The notes: generated from the sequence alone by a model not told the origin. Positions 15,416 to 24,547 are shown, numbered from the stretch's first letter. The stretch is DNA of 29,760 nt from CAZAQB01 sp964487155 (GCA_964487155.1 CAZAQB010000028.1:1-29760), one strand, 5' to 3'. Numbers and translations: made by a program.

Positions 15416-15443
15416 CCCATGTTTCTTCGCAACATGGGGCTAC
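15416..15443 (-). repeat. REP-like hairpin, type B (co-varying arms)
   Basis: Arms CCCATGTT / AACATGGG enclose the same loop TCTTCGC as the copy at 15183 and are followed by GCTAC. The C-to-T change in one arm is matched by G-to-A in the other, so base pairing is kept. It lies 37 bp from the lhr stop codon. Together with the three preceding hairpins it fills the 343-bp convergent space between the corrinoid operon and lhr, in which I see no gene. Confidence 0.75.
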
Positions 15444-15480
15444 GGTGGCTACGCCAATCCAGCTTACCCTCAATCCGCGT

Positions 15481-18400
15481 CTATTTCGCGTGCATTTCGC
15501 GGCTCAATCCGCCCTGGGCCGCGCCCTGGCGGCGCAGCAGGGACTCCCGGGCCTGCCACTGCTGCTCCGGGCCCAGGGCATCCAGGAAGCGGATATCGCC
15601 GGCCGCTAGCACCGCTTCCGGCTTGCCGTTGTGGTAGAGCAGCCGGCTGCCCGACAGGGCCGGCAGCCGGGGGCCCGGGGTGACGATCCCCACCAGGTTC
15701 AGGGGGTCCACGGCGGCCACCGCGACCCGGGTGCCGTCCGGCCCCCGGCGGCGCGCCGCCTTCAGCGCGCCCAGGGCGTCCGGGTGGGCGAACTGCTCGC
15801 CGGCGAACTGGGAGACGAAGCGCCCGCCCCGGATCTCGCCGCGGGCCTCAAGGCGGTGCAGCACGTAGAGCAGCTCCCGCCAGGGCGGGATGGCGCTCTC
15901 CCGCTCCAGCACCCGGCGGAACACCACCCCGTAGCGGCGCAGCAGCGCCCAGGCCACGTGCTCCACCGCCTCGGGATCCGCCAGGGGCCGGCGGCCCCGT
16001 CCCGGCGCCGGGTCCGGCGCCGGGGGCGGAGCCAGGCGGGCCCAGCGCCCGGCCAGCTCGACACTGACCCCGGTGCGCCGCCGCGGCCGGTGGCGCGGGG
16101 CGAAGGAAGGTCGCTTGTGGGCCGGGGTGGTCAGCGCCCGCAGGCCGTTGAAGGTGTCAGAGGCCACCAGCCCCCAGGCCACCAGCTCGCCCAGGCCTTC
16201 CTCCACCTGGGTGCGCAGCAGCCCGGTAGCCGCCACCAGGTCGGCGAAGAAGGCTGCGCCGCCGCGCTCCAGGGCCTCGAGCACCCGGCGGGCGGCGCTG
16301 CCCAGCGGGCAATCGCCGGCGGCCGGCCCCGGGTTGAGCCGCCGCCAGTGCACCAGGCCCGGGCGCTCCAGCAGGGCCACCGGCGTCTGGCGCACGGCGG
16401 CCGGGCGGCGGCGGTCGTCCTCCGCCGCCGGCCGCGGCGGGGTCAGGCGTAGCCAGGCGAAGCGGCCGCCGGCCAGCAGCGGGTCCAGCACCGCCGGCGC
16501 GTAGTCCGCCACCCGGGCCGGCAGCACCTCGGTCTCCCAGGCGCCGGCGGGGATGCAGAAGCCCTCCAGCTGTTCCAGGGCTGCCGCCAGGGCTTCGGTC
16601 CCCTCCGGTGGTTCCGTCAGGCCGTGCCAGTCCAGCAGGAAGCGCAGGTAGTCGGCGGGGCTCACCGGCTCGATCTCCGAGCGCAGGCGCGCCACCGTGT
16701 AGCGCTGGATGCGGGCCAGCAGGCGGCGCTCGCACCACTGCTCCACATCGGGCCCGGCGAAGCGGCCGCGCAGCACGAAACCCTCGGCCTCAAGGCGAGC
16801 CAGGGCGGCACCGACAGGGCCTGAGTCCGCCTCCAGGGGCGCCCCCAGCTCTGCCGCGGTGACCGGGCCCAGCACCTCCAGCCGGGAGCGTAGCAGCTCG
16901 GTGAGGGCGGTGTCGGCATCCTCAGGGGGCGCGCCCAGCGCCTCGATGACGGGTTGCCGGGAGGCGGCGGTGTGCAGGGTCGCAGGCTCGGCCAGGCGCT
17001 CGGCCGCCACCCACAGGCAACTGCCGCCAGGGAGCTGGAGGGCGGTGGCGCGGCGCTGGGCGCAGAGCGCCGGGAACCAGGACCCGGTGTCCAGTTCCGC
17101 GCCTTCCGCGGCGGTGAGGAACCCCGCCACCACCAGCGCATCGTGGAACTCGTCGGCGTCCCGGGGCTCCGGCCAGGCCTCGCGGCGCACCCGCTCCAGC
17201 GCCTGGGGGCTGGGGCGGGCCAGGGCGGCGGCGTCGGCCAGCTCCAGGCCGGGGCGGGCGGCGATGCTCAGGGTGCGCCGCTCCTCGGCGGCGCCGTCGT
17301 CCAGGAAGGCATAGGGGCGGGCGTTGATCACTTCCTCGGCCAGCGGCGAGGGGGCGGCCAGGTCCCGGGCCTGGACCTCGATCCGGCCGGCCTCCAGCCC
17401 CGCCAGCACCGCCTCCAGACCGGCTACGTCCATGGTGTCGGTGAGGCAGTCGGCCAGGGTCTGGGTCACCAGCGGGTGGTCGGGGATCTCCCGGGCCCCC
17501 GCCAGGTTCTCGGCGCAGGCCAGCTGGTCGGGGAACACCACGGCCATCAGGTCCTCGGCGTCCTGGCGCTGCAGCTGGGCCGGCCGGCGCCGGCCGTTGC
17601 GAGTGCGCTGCACCGCCAGGGCGATGGTGGCGCACCAGCGCCAGCGGGTCGTGAACATGGGCGCGTCCAGCAGCGCCTGGGTCAGTACCTCCCGGGCGGT
17701 GGCGCTGTGCAGATAGCCCGCCACCTCCTCCAGGGCGAAGCTGTGGCTGGGACCCAGGGACAGCACGATGCTGTCTTCCAGGGCCGCCGCCTGCAGCTCG
17801 AAGTTGAACTTGCGGCAGAAGCGCTTGCGCAGCGCCAGCCCCCAGGCCCGGTTGAGGCGGGAACCGAACGGCGAGTGCAGCACCAGGTGCATGTCGCCGG
17901 CCTCGTCGAAGAAGCGCTCCAGCACCAGCCGGCTCTGGGTGGGGAGGGCGCCCAGCGCCTCCCGCGCCATGGCCAGGTAGTCGCTGAGCTGGCCGGCGGC
18001 GGCCTCCGGCAGTGAGTGGCGGTCCACGAGCCAGCGCCGTGCGGCGTCCACGCCGCCCTCGGCAAGCCGGGCCTCGACCTCGGCGCGCAGCTCGGAGACC
18101 GCGGCGGAGAGCTCATCGCTGCGCCCGGGGGCCTCGCCGAACCAGAACGGGATGGTGGGCGGCGCGCCCCGGGCGTCCTCGGTGAACACCCGGCCGGACT
18201 CCACCTTGAGGATGCGGTAGGAGCGGTTGCCCAGCTGGAAGACATCGCCGGGCAGGCTCTCGAAGGCGAAGTCCTCGTTCACCGAGCCCACCCGCAGGCC
18301 CTCGGGCTGCAGTACCACGTCGTAGTCGAACTGGTCGGGGATGGCGCCGCCGCTGGTCACCGCCGCCAGCCGGGCGGAGCGCCGCGGCCGCAGCCGGCCG

Positions 18401-19815
18401 TTCACGGCGTCGCGGTGCAGGTAGGCGCTGCGCCGGCCGCGCCGGGTGCCAAAGCCCGCCGCCAGCATGGCCAGCACCTCGTCAAAGCTCTGCCGGCTGA
18501 GCGCCCGGTACGGTGCTGCCCGGGTGAAGCGCTGGTACAGCGCGTCCTCGGTGATCTCTCCTTCGGCGGCGACTTCCGCCACCACCTGCTGGGCCAGCAC
18601 GTCCAGCGGGCCGGCGGGGATGCGCAGCCGGTCCAGCCCGCCGTCGGCCAGCGCTCCCAGCAGGGCGGTGCACTCCACCAGTTCGTCCCGGGTCAGGGGG
18701 AACAGCCGGCCCTTGGGGGTGCGGCCGACGCCGTGGCCGGAGCGCCCGACCCGCTGCAGCACCGCGCCGATGCTGCGCGGCGAGCCCATCTGGCAGACCA
18801 GGTCCACGTCGCCGATGTCGATGCCGAGCTCCAGGGAGGCGGTGGCCACCAGCACCCCCAGCTCGCCGGCCTTGAGCCGGCGCTCCGCCTCCAGGCGGTG
18901 CTCCCGTGCCAGGCTGCCGTGGTGGGAGGTGACGGCATCGTCGCCGAGGCGCTCCGCCAGGTGGCGGGCGGCCCGCTCGCACAGGCGCCGGGTGTTGACG
19001 AACACCAGGGTGGTTCGGTGCGCCCGGGCCAGCTCCGCCAGCCGGTCGTAGACCTCCTCCCAGGTCTCGTTGGACATCACCGCGCCCAGGGGCGTAGCCG
19101 GCACCTCCAGGGCCATGTCCCGGTCACGCCGGTGGCCGGTGTCGATCAGGCTGCAGGGGGCGCCGCCGGTGAGCAGTTCCGCCACCGCCGACATGGGCTT
19201 CTGGGTGGCGGACAGGCCGATGCGCTGGGGCGGCGCCGGGGTGAGCGCCGCCAGCCGCTCCAGGGACAGGGCCAGGTGGGAACCGCGCTTGGTGCCGGCC
19301 ACGGCATGGATCTCGTCGACGATCACCGTCTCCACCGTGGCCAGCATGCGCCGGCCGGAGTCCGAGCTCAGCAGGATGTACAGGGACTCGGGCGTGGTGA
19401 CCACGATCTGGGGCGGGTGTCGGCGCATCCGCTCGCGCTCGCTGGCCGGGGTATCGCCGGTGCGCACCCAGGCGCGGATCTCCGGCGCCTCAAGTCCCCG
19501 CTGCACCAGCGCCTCCCGTATCCCCTCCAGGGGGAGCTGCAGGTTGCGCTGCACGTCGTTGGACAGGGCCCGCAACGGCGAGACATAGAGCACCGTGGTC
19601 TGGTCGCGCAGGCTGCCCTCCAGGCCCCGCCGCACCAGCACATCGATGGCGGCCAGGAACGCCGCCAGGGTCTTGCCGGATCCGGTGGGAGCGGCGATGA
19701 GAGCGTGTCCGCCGCCGCGGATCGCCGGCCAGGCCCGGGTCTGGACCTGCGTCGCCTCGGCAAAGCGGGACCGGAACCACTCGCCAACGCAGGGGTGAAA
19801 GGCGCTCAGTGCCAT
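15481..19815 (-). CDS. lhr: Lhr-type large ATP-dependent DNA helicase (superfamily 2)
   Basis: The 1444-residue protein has the Lhr layout. RecA1 carries Q-motif TQVQTRAWP (22-30), Walker A APTGSGKT (42-49), motif Ia SPLRALSND, DEIH (167-170) and SATQ (202-205). RecA2 carries VFVNTRRLCERAARHL (272-287), VATASLELGIDIGDVD (324-339) and QRVGRSGH (355-362). A winged-helix/Lhr-core region and a long C-terminal extension of roughly 600 residues complete the protein, close to the length of E. coli Lhr (about 1,540). Such helicases translocate 3'-5' on single-stranded DNA, unwind RNA:DNA and DNA duplexes and are linked to DNA repair. The Ala- and Pro-rich linkers at about 1200-1300 look flexible. It is transcribed divergently from gloB with 87 bp between the starts, and no partner gene (for example a YbeA/MPE-type nuclease) is adjacent. 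Confidence 0.95.
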   Translation of the reverse strand: MALSAFHPCVGEWFRSRFAEATQVQTRAWPAIRGGGHALIAAPTGSGKTLAAFLAAIDVLVRRGLEGSLRDQTTVLYVSPLRALSNDVQRNLQLPLEGIREALVQRGLEAPEIRAWVRTGDTPASERERMRRHPPQIVVTTPESLYILLSSDSGRRMLATVETVIVDEIHAVAGTKRGSHLALSLERLAALTPAPPQRIGLSATQKPMSAVAELLTGGAPCSLIDTGHRRDRDMALEVPATPLGAVMSNETWEEVYDRLAELARAHRTTLVFVNTRRLCERAARHLAERLGDDAVTSHHGSLAREHRLEAERRLKAGELGVLVATASLELGIDIGDVDLVCQMGSPRSIGAVLQRVGRSGHGVGRTPKGRLFPLTRDELVECTALLGALADGGLDRLRIPAGPLDVLAQQVVAEVAAEGEITEDALYQRFTRAAPYRALSRQSFDEVLAMLAAGFGTRRGRRSAYLHRDAVNGRLRPRRSARLAAVTSGGAIPDQFDYDVVLQPEGLRVGSVNEDFAFESLPGDVFQLGNRSYRILKVESGRVFTEDARGAPPTIPFWFGEAPGRSDELSAAVSELRAEVEARLAEGGVDAARRWLVDRHSLPEAAAGQLSDYLAMAREALGALPTQSRLVLERFFDEAGDMHLVLHSPFGSRLNRAWGLALRKRFCRKFNFELQAAALEDSIVLSLGPSHSFALEEVAGYLHSATAREVLTQALLDAPMFTTRWRWCATIALAVQRTRNGRRRPAQLQRQDAEDLMAVVFPDQLACAENLAGAREIPDHPLVTQTLADCLTDTMDVAGLEAVLAGLEAGRIEVQARDLAAPSPLAEEVINARPYAFLDDGAAEERRTLSIAARPGLELADAAALARPSPQALERVRREAWPEPRDADEFHDALVVAGFLTAAEGAELDTGSWFPALCAQRRATALQLPGGSCLWVAAERLAEPATLHTAASRQPVIEALGAPPEDADTALTELLRSRLEVLGPVTAAELGAPLEADSGPVGAALARLEAEGFVLRGRFAGPDVEQWCERRLLARIQRYTVARLRSEIEPVSPADYLRFLLDWHGLTEPPEGTEALAAALEQLEGFCIPAGAWETEVLPARVADYAPAVLDPLLAGGRFAWLRLTPPRPAAEDDRRRPAAVRQTPVALLERPGLVHWRRLNPGPAAGDCPLGSAARRVLEALERGGAAFFADLVAATGLLRTQVEEGLGELVAWGLVASDTFNGLRALTTPAHKRPSFAPRHRPRRRTGVSVELAGRWARLAPPPAPDPAPGRGRRPLADPEAVEHVAWALLRRYGVVFRRVLERESAIPPWRELLYVLHRLEARGEIRGGRFVSQFAGEQFAHPDALGALKAARRRGPDGTRVAVAAVDPLNLVGIVTPGPRLPALSGSRLLYHNGKPEAVLAAGDIRFLDALGPEQQWQARESLLRRQGAAQGGLSREMHAK

Positions 19816-19873
19816 GGCCCATAGACCGCGGCCGGATGCAGGGCGTTCGGTGCCGGGCGCGCCGGCGCCTGTC

Positions 19874-19879
19874 TACAAT
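19874..19879 (+). promoter_or_regulatory. Possible -10 box for gloB
   Basis: TACAAT lies 24 bp before the gloB GTG in an otherwise GC-rich spacer of 87 bp shared with divergent lhr. The -35 position, 17 bp upstream, reads TGCCGG and is a poor match, so support is weak. Confidence 0.3.
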
Positions 19880-19902
19880 GGGGGCACATCCATGGACCGC
19901 CG

Positions 19903-20703
19903 GTGAGCGCCGTGCTTGTCGAACAGATCTGGACCGCCAACGCTCTGCGCAACTTCAATTTCCTGATCGCCTGCCCGGAGACCGGCGAGGCCCTGGCCGT
20001 GGACCCCCTGGACCACCGCCGCTGCCTGGCCGCCGCCCGCGAGCGCGGCTGGGAGATCACCCAGATCCTCAACACCCACGAGCACCACGACCACGTGGGG
20101 GGCAACGGCCCCGTCAAGCAGGCCACCGGCGCCACGGTGCTGGCCCACGCCGGGGCCCAGGGGCGCATCCCGGAGATGGACCGCGGGCTGTCCGCGGGCG
20201 ACGTGATCAAGGTGGGCCGCACGGTGGAGCTGGAGGTGCTGGACACCCCCGGCCACACCATGAGCCATGTATGCCTGCTGTCCCATACCGAGCGCCCGGC
20301 GCTGTTCTGCGGCGACACCCTGTTCAATGCGGGCGCCGGCAACTGCCACAACGGCGGCGATCCGGAGGCGCTGTACGACACCTTCGCCGGCCAGCTGGCT
20401 CGCCTGCCCGAGGATACCCGGGTCTACCCCGGCCATGACTACATCGGCAACAACCTGGCCTTCACTCTGGATCGGGAGCCGGACAACAGCCGCGCCGCCG
20501 AGCTGGCCCGCGAGGTCAGCGACCAGGACCCGAATCAACCCCTGGTCACAACCCTGGGCCTGGAAAAAGAGATCAATGCCTTCTTCCGGCTGCACAGCCC
20601 GAGCGTGATCGCCCGGCTGCGGGAGGCGTTCCCCGACCTGCCCGAGGAGCCGAGCCCCCGGCAGGTGTTCGTCAAGCTGCGGGAGCTGCGCAACGCCTGG
20701 TAG
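19903..20703 (+). CDS. gloB: Hydroxyacylglutathione hydrolase (glyoxalase II)
   Basis: The 266-residue protein is a metallo-beta-lactamase-fold hydrolase. It has the binuclear metal motif THEHHDH (58-64), then TPGHTMSH, FCGDTLFNAG and VYPGHDYIGNN, which supply the remaining His and Asp ligands. The C-terminal HAGH domain (about 175-266) ends in RQVFVKLRELRNAW, where Arg/Lys residues contact glutathione in known glyoxalase II enzymes. It hydrolyses S-lactoylglutathione to lactate and glutathione in methylglyoxal detoxification. GTG 19903 (MSAVLVEQIW) gives the normal N-terminus. Length and both domains are standard. It is a single gene, and the lactoylglutathione lyase partner is not nearby. 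Other MBL-fold hydrolases are less likely because of the C-terminal domain. Confidence 0.93.
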   Translation: MSAVLVEQIWTANALRNFNFLIACPETGEALAVDPLDHRRCLAAARERGWEITQILNTHEHHDHVGGNGPVKQATGATVLAHAGAQGRIPEMDRGLSAGDVIKVGRTVELEVLDTPGHTMSHVCLLSHTERPALFCGDTLFNAGAGNCHNGGDPEALYDTFAGQLARLPEDTRVYPGHDYIGNNLAFTLDREPDNSRAAELAREVSDQDPNQPLVTTLGLEKEINAFFRLHSPSVIARLREAFPDLPEEPSPRQVFVKLRELRNAW

Positions 20704-20765
20704 GCCTGGACTGTGGCTCGCGGCGTGGTTTTGTCTGGGTGGGGTCAGCCGGGGCGTGGTGGGTA

Positions 20766-20787
20766 GGACTGAGGACTGAGGACTGAG
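20766..20787 (+). repeat. Heptamer repeat, three ACTGAGG units (inverted copy)
   Basis: GG followed by ACTGAGG, ACTGAGG and ACTGAG. This is the reverse complement of the CCTCAGT array at 21028-21083. It lies 62 bp after the gloB stop codon. The two arrays could pair over about 21 bp in DNA or RNA, with roughly 240 bp between them. Confidence 0.8.
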
Positions 20788-20867
20788 TGGCGGAGGGGGC
20801 GCCGGGGCGCTTGGTGGTGTTGGCGCGGGCTGGGGCTTTGCGGGAACCGCTGCATGGGAGCGCCTCC

Positions 20868-20895
20868 GTAGACCCAGGTTGCGACGAAACGTGGG
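20868..20895 (+). repeat. REP-like hairpin, type B (imperfect)
   Basis: GTAGA is followed by CCCAGGTT, loop GCGACGA and AACGTGGG. The arms pair except for one central mismatch (G opposite G). It sits alone between the two heptamer arrays in the gloB/mechanosensitive-channel convergent region (20704-21133), where I see no gene. Confidence 0.65.
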
Positions 20896-21027
20896 GGCCA
20901 GCGTATCGAACACCTATGCGTCAATCCCTGGCCCCGTGCCTGTCCCGATCAGCGGTATCCATGCCGGCGCGGTGGGAACTGCGTGGAAGAGTAGGGCTTG
21001 ACAGTCGCCCCGGCGCGGTCACGCTTT

Positions 21028-21083
21028 CCTCAGTCCTCAGTCCTCAGTCCTCAGTCCTCAGTCCTCAGTCCTCAGTCCTCAGT
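21028..21083 (+). repeat. Tandem heptamer array (CCTCAGT)8
   Basis: Eight perfect head-to-tail copies of CCTCAGT (56 bp), followed 20 bp later by one further TCCTCAGTCC (21103-21112). The region is intergenic between convergent gloB and the mechanosensitive channel gene, so unit gain or loss would not alter a protein. A unit of 7 is not a multiple of 3. Confidence 0.92.
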
Positions 21084-21133
21084 GGCTGTCTTGGGTACAG
21101 CGTCCTCAGTCCGCCCGTTGCCTTCCCATGGAT

Positions 21134-23524
21134 TCAGGCGTCGGCGGCCGGTCCGGCGTCGGGCTCGGAGCCTTGGCTCGGTGGGCCGCTCGGTCTCCGG
21201 ACCTTGGCATCGCGGTGGGGATCGTCTGTGCGGCGCCGGCCCTGGTGAAGATAGATATCGCGCTGGGGGATGGGCACATGGATGCCGGCGGCCCGCAATT
21301 CCCGGTCGATGGCGAAGTACAGATCGGTGATCACGTAGAGGCGCATATCGATCTGGGGGATGAACAGCCGCAGCTCGAAATTCAGGGTGTTCTCGCCGTA
21401 GCCAAGGAACAGCACCACCGGATCCGGCACGCTGGGCACGCCGCGCATGGTGTCGGGGTGTTCATCGGCCACCTTGATCAGCACCTCGCGCACTTTCTCC
21501 AGCTCGCTGCCGTAAGCCACCGGCACCGGCAGAATGATGCGGCCCCAGGAGTCACGCAGTTGCAGGTTGGTCACCTGGGTGGTGGCCAGCTCCGAATTGG
21601 GGATGATCACCTCCGAGCGGTCGAAGGTCTCCAGCCGGGTGGAGCGGATGCTGATCTGGCGCACGTAGCCCTCGGTCTGGCCCACCACGATCCAGTCGCC
21701 CTTGCGAATGGGGCGCTCGAACAGCAGGATGAGGCCTGAGACGAAGTTGTTGACGATGTTCTGTAGGCCGAAGCCGATGCCCACGGACAGGGCGCCGGCG
21801 ACGATGGCCAGCCCGGCGAAGTTGATGCCGGCCATGGACAGGGCCACCAGCGCCGCGATGGCGAAGCCCATGTAGCCGCTGATGGTGACCACCGCCTCCC
21901 GCGCCCCACGGTCCAGGCGGGTGCGCTGCAGCCAGCCGGGCACCACCTGCTGGCGCAGCCAGCGCACCACGGTGCTCAGCAACGCGAACATCAGCAGTGC
22001 CGCGATGATCTGGGCGGGGACCACCCGCGCCTCGCCCACCGGGAAGCCCTCGGTAATCCAGCCCAGGATCGCCGCCGCACCCTCCCGGGAGAGTCCCCAG
22101 GAGAGCAGGATCAGGTACGCGGCCGAGCCCCAGACCGCCAGCGTGGCAAGGGCGCGCAGCCACGCAGCGCCCGGCAGGTGTTGTTGGGCCGTCAGGCCGA
22201 GGCGGGAGCGCAGGTTCTTCTGCCAGGGCAGCCGGCCCTCGTCCAGGCCATCGAACAGGTCGCCGAAGAACTGGTCCAGCAGCCGGCCGCCGGCCCAGGC
22301 GGTGAGGCTGCCCAGCAGGCCCAGAAGGACGTACTGGGCGAGATTGCGGTAGCCGGCCCACTCCGCCAGCAGCGCCCCCACGGCCAGCAGCAGGCCACCC
22401 AGGCGCAGCAGCGCCCCCTGCCAGCCGCCCAGCAGGTGCCGGGTGAGGCCGATGATCCAGGCCAGATTCACGGCGAGCACGGCCGCATAGACCGCCCGGC
22501 TGACCAGCAGGTGAGGCACCCCGCCGGGCTCCTCGGGCAGCGCCAGGAACAGCAGGTAACCGACCAGCACCAGCAGCAGCAGGGCCTTCACCCGGCGTCC
22601 CAAAGAGGTGGCCAGGGTCTCCGGAACATTGAGGATCAAGCGGGCCGGGGGCGGCGGGTGGAGCACGGCATTGGTCAGCACCACCAGCATCAGCCAGGCG
22701 CTGAAGCCATAGCTTGCCAGTGCCAGCATGCTCTCCGGGCTGGTCGCCAGGCCCAGATATACCGAGGCCCCCAGCAGCGCCAGCAGCAGCGGCAGCCAGC
22801 GGGCGAGGGCGGCGCGCAGCGCGCACGCGCCGCCGCCCACGCAGTCCGCCGCCCAGGGGCCACGGGAGGGCCGGACCACACCGGCGGCGAGCCGGCCCAG
22901 CAGTGCGCCGCCGACCACCAGTACCCCGAGCACGGCGCCGTGGATGCCTCTGAGTTGGGGCAGCCCGGTGTTGTCGCGCAGGCCGTCGCGGGCCTCGGCC
23001 AGCCATTGCCCTGGCTGGCGGGCCGCCGTGCCCAGCACCACTCCCAGGTGCGGTCCCTGGGCCAGCAGCCGCGCCGCCATCACCCGCTGGGACTGCTGCT
23101 GGGCATTGCGGCTGAGCTCGCCGGCCTGCACCAGCACCAGACGGCAGGAGGCCTGGCGGGCCTCCGCCTCGGCCCGGGCCGCCTGCAGCTGGCGCCGGGT
23201 GCCGCCGACTTCCGCGGCCTCGCCCTCGGTGGGCTCACCCAGTGTCTCCAGGCGTTGGCCGAGAGAGGTCAGCTCTTCGGTGGTGCTGGCGATGCAGGCC
23301 TCGGCGCCCGAAGCGAGGCCGGCGGCAGTCTGGCGGATGTCGTTGAACGTCGCCTGCTGGGCCGCGTCGGGATCCAGGCGTTCCAGGCGCTGCTCGGCCT
23401 GGGCAATCCGCTCCAGGGCCTGCTCTGCCCAGGCCTGACTACCGGGTGCGGGAGCCTCCTGGGCGAGCGCGCCAGAGGTCATCACGGCCAGAGCCCAACA
23501 CGCAGTCGCTAGACGCCGTCTCAT
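21134..23524 (-). CDS. Large MscS-family mechanosensitive channel
   Basis: The 796-residue protein starts with a signal peptide (MRRRLATACWALAVMTSGALA, cleaved near residue 21), chosen over an upstream in-frame ATG because a GGAAA lies about 6 bp before it. A periplasmic coiled-coil region follows (about 25-150; ALERIAQAEQRLERLDP, repeated Gln/Glu/Ala heptads). Some ten or more hydrophobic helices span about 175-560. The C-terminal MscS core has pore helix GLAIVAGALSVGIGFGLQNI and NNFVSGLILLFERPI near 565-603, then the beta domain KGDWIVVGQTEGYVRQIS and the sequence RSTRLETFDRSEVIIPNSEL typical of MscS. It releases solutes during hypo-osmotic shock. The layout resembles MscK/MscM-like or DUF3772-type channels. 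The C-terminal 35 residues are Pro/Arg/Gly-rich and probably disordered. The SDR gene lies 195 bp upstream on the same strand. Confidence 0.92.
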   Translation of the reverse strand: MRRRLATACWALAVMTSGALAQEAPAPGSQAWAEQALERIAQAEQRLERLDPDAAQQATFNDIRQTAAGLASGAEACIASTTEELTSLGQRLETLGEPTEGEAAEVGGTRRQLQAARAEAEARQASCRLVLVQAGELSRNAQQQSQRVMAARLLAQGPHLGVVLGTAARQPGQWLAEARDGLRDNTGLPQLRGIHGAVLGVLVVGGALLGRLAAGVVRPSRGPWAADCVGGGACALRAALARWLPLLLALLGASVYLGLATSPESMLALASYGFSAWLMLVVLTNAVLHPPPPARLILNVPETLATSLGRRVKALLLLVLVGYLLFLALPEEPGGVPHLLVSRAVYAAVLAVNLAWIIGLTRHLLGGWQGALLRLGGLLLAVGALLAEWAGYRNLAQYVLLGLLGSLTAWAGGRLLDQFFGDLFDGLDEGRLPWQKNLRSRLGLTAQQHLPGAAWLRALATLAVWGSAAYLILLSWGLSREGAAAILGWITEGFPVGEARVVPAQIIAALLMFALLSTVVRWLRQQVVPGWLQRTRLDRGAREAVVTISGYMGFAIAALVALSMAGINFAGLAIVAGALSVGIGFGLQNIVNNFVSGLILLFERPIRKGDWIVVGQTEGYVRQISIRSTRLETFDRSEVIIPNSELATTQVTNLQLRDSWGRIILPVPVAYGSELEKVREVLIKVADEHPDTMRGVPSVPDPVVLFLGYGENTLNFELRLFIPQIDMRLYVITDLYFAIDRELRAAGIHVPIPQRDIYLHQGRRRTDDPHRDAKVRRPSGPPSQGSEPDAGPAADA

Positions 23525-23719
23525 TGGATTTCCGCGCCCAATGGCTGTGGACTGTGAAAGTGGGGGCCGGGCCCGGCGCCCGCGGTGGGTACCCGGCGGG
23601 CATCTGCAAAGCACGGGCCGGTCCGGGCAGTGTAGCGACCCGGCGCGGCGCGCGGCGGCTGTCGCCCCCCGGCTACGCCGGCCGACTGGCCGTGGCTGGC
23701 CGAGGAAAGCGTGGTCCCG

Positions 23720-24421
23720 CTACCACGCCTCGCCGTAGGGCCGTAGATCCAGCTCGAAGGTCCAGGCGGAGCGCGGCTGGCGGGTCATGTGGTAGACGGT
23801 CTCGGCGAGGTGGTCTGGATTGAGGAAGAAATCGTCCGGCTTGTCCGGCAGCGCCTGGCGGGTGCGGGGCAGGTCCACCACGCCGTCAATCAGTACGTAG
23901 GCCACATGGATGCCCTCCGGCCCCAGCTGCCGGGCCAGGGACTGGGCGAGGCTGCGCTGTGCGGCCTTGGCGGCCGCGAACGGCGCGGTGCGGGCGCGGC
24001 CGCGCAGGGCGGCGCCGGCGCCGGTCACCACCAGGCTGCCGCCGCCGGCCTCCCGCAGCTGGGGCAGGGCGGCGCGGGCTGCCAGGAACAGGCCCAGGGT
24101 GTTGACCCGCCAGGCGGCCTCGAATTCCTCCGGCGCCGCGTCCTCGGCGCTCTTGAAGGCGCCGCCGCCGGCGTTGTAGAGCACCACGGACACCGGCCCC
24201 AGTTGTTGGCGGATGTCGACGAACAGCCGTTCCACCGCCGCCGCGTCGGTGACGTCGGCGGGAAACGCGGTACTGCCGGGAATGTCCCGCCCGAAGCCCG
24301 CCAGGGCCTTGGCATCGCGGGCCACCAGGGCCACCCGGTAGCCCTCGGCGGCAAATCGGCGGGCCAGGGCGGCGCCGTTGCCCGGCCCGACTCCGATGAC
24401 GCAGCAGATGTTGTGTTGCAT
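23720..24421 (-). CDS. Short-chain dehydrogenase/reductase-fold protein lacking the catalytic Tyr and Ser
   Basis: The 233-residue Rossmann protein has a Gly-rich nucleotide loop (VIGVGPGNGAALARRF, 8-23), an Arg that would favour NADP (ARDAK), DVTD, and the NAG motif (LYNAGGGAF, 81-89). At the active site the usual Y-x3-K reads F148-AAA-K152, and the residue 13 before it is Ala135 (VVTGAGAALRG) rather than Ser. Lys152 remains. A subset of SDR proteins of this type (ending IHVAYVLIDG) shows the same Phe, as far as I recall, so this is probably a conserved variant rather than decay. The substrate is unknown and hydride transfer by the standard mechanism is doubtful. Length is normal. It is transcribed towards the mechanosensitive-channel gene and away from the nickel operon. 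Confidence 0.88.
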   Translation of the reverse strand: MQHNICCVIGVGPGNGAALARRFAAEGYRVALVARDAKALAGFGRDIPGSTAFPADVTDAAAVERLFVDIRQQLGPVSVVLYNAGGGAFKSAEDAAPEEFEAAWRVNTLGLFLAARAALPQLREAGGGSLVVTGAGAALRGRARTAPFAAAKAAQRSLAQSLARQLGPEGIHVAYVLIDGVVDLPRTRQALPDKPDDFFLNPDHLAETVYHMTRQPRSAWTFELDLRPYGEAW

Positions 24422-24516
24422 GGGAAGGCTCTTCTCAACGCTGGCAGCTGATCCTTTCAGGCATAGCAGTTGCGGGGCGCGTGTCGAGACCGGGCGCCGG
24501 CTCCGACGATCCCCTG

Positions 24517-24547
24517 CTAGCAGCCTGTAGGAGAGTTAGGCTGCTAG
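24517..24547. repeat. 31-bp mini inverted repeat
   Basis: CTAGCAGCCT (24517-24526) and AGGCTGCTAG (24538-24547) are perfect 10-bp inverted arms around GTAGGAGAGTT. The arms equal the outer ends of the adjacent MITE-like element, and the last CTAG is shared with that element's left end. It looks like a deletion relic or minimal copy of the same family. Confidence 0.7.

Noticed and set aside
18016..19824. Frame of 602 codons on the plus strand within lhr
   Set aside because: It lies opposite the helicase motifs of lhr, has no recognisable domain and is Gly/Gln/His-rich as expected of antisense GC-rich DNA.
20990..21012. GTAGGGC ... GCCC at the left of the heptamer array as a REP copy
   Set aside because: The stem is only 4 bp and the loop does not match either REP type.
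20766..21112. CRISPR array
   Set aside because: The repeats are 7-bp units in direct tandem without spacers, so this is a microsatellite-like array.
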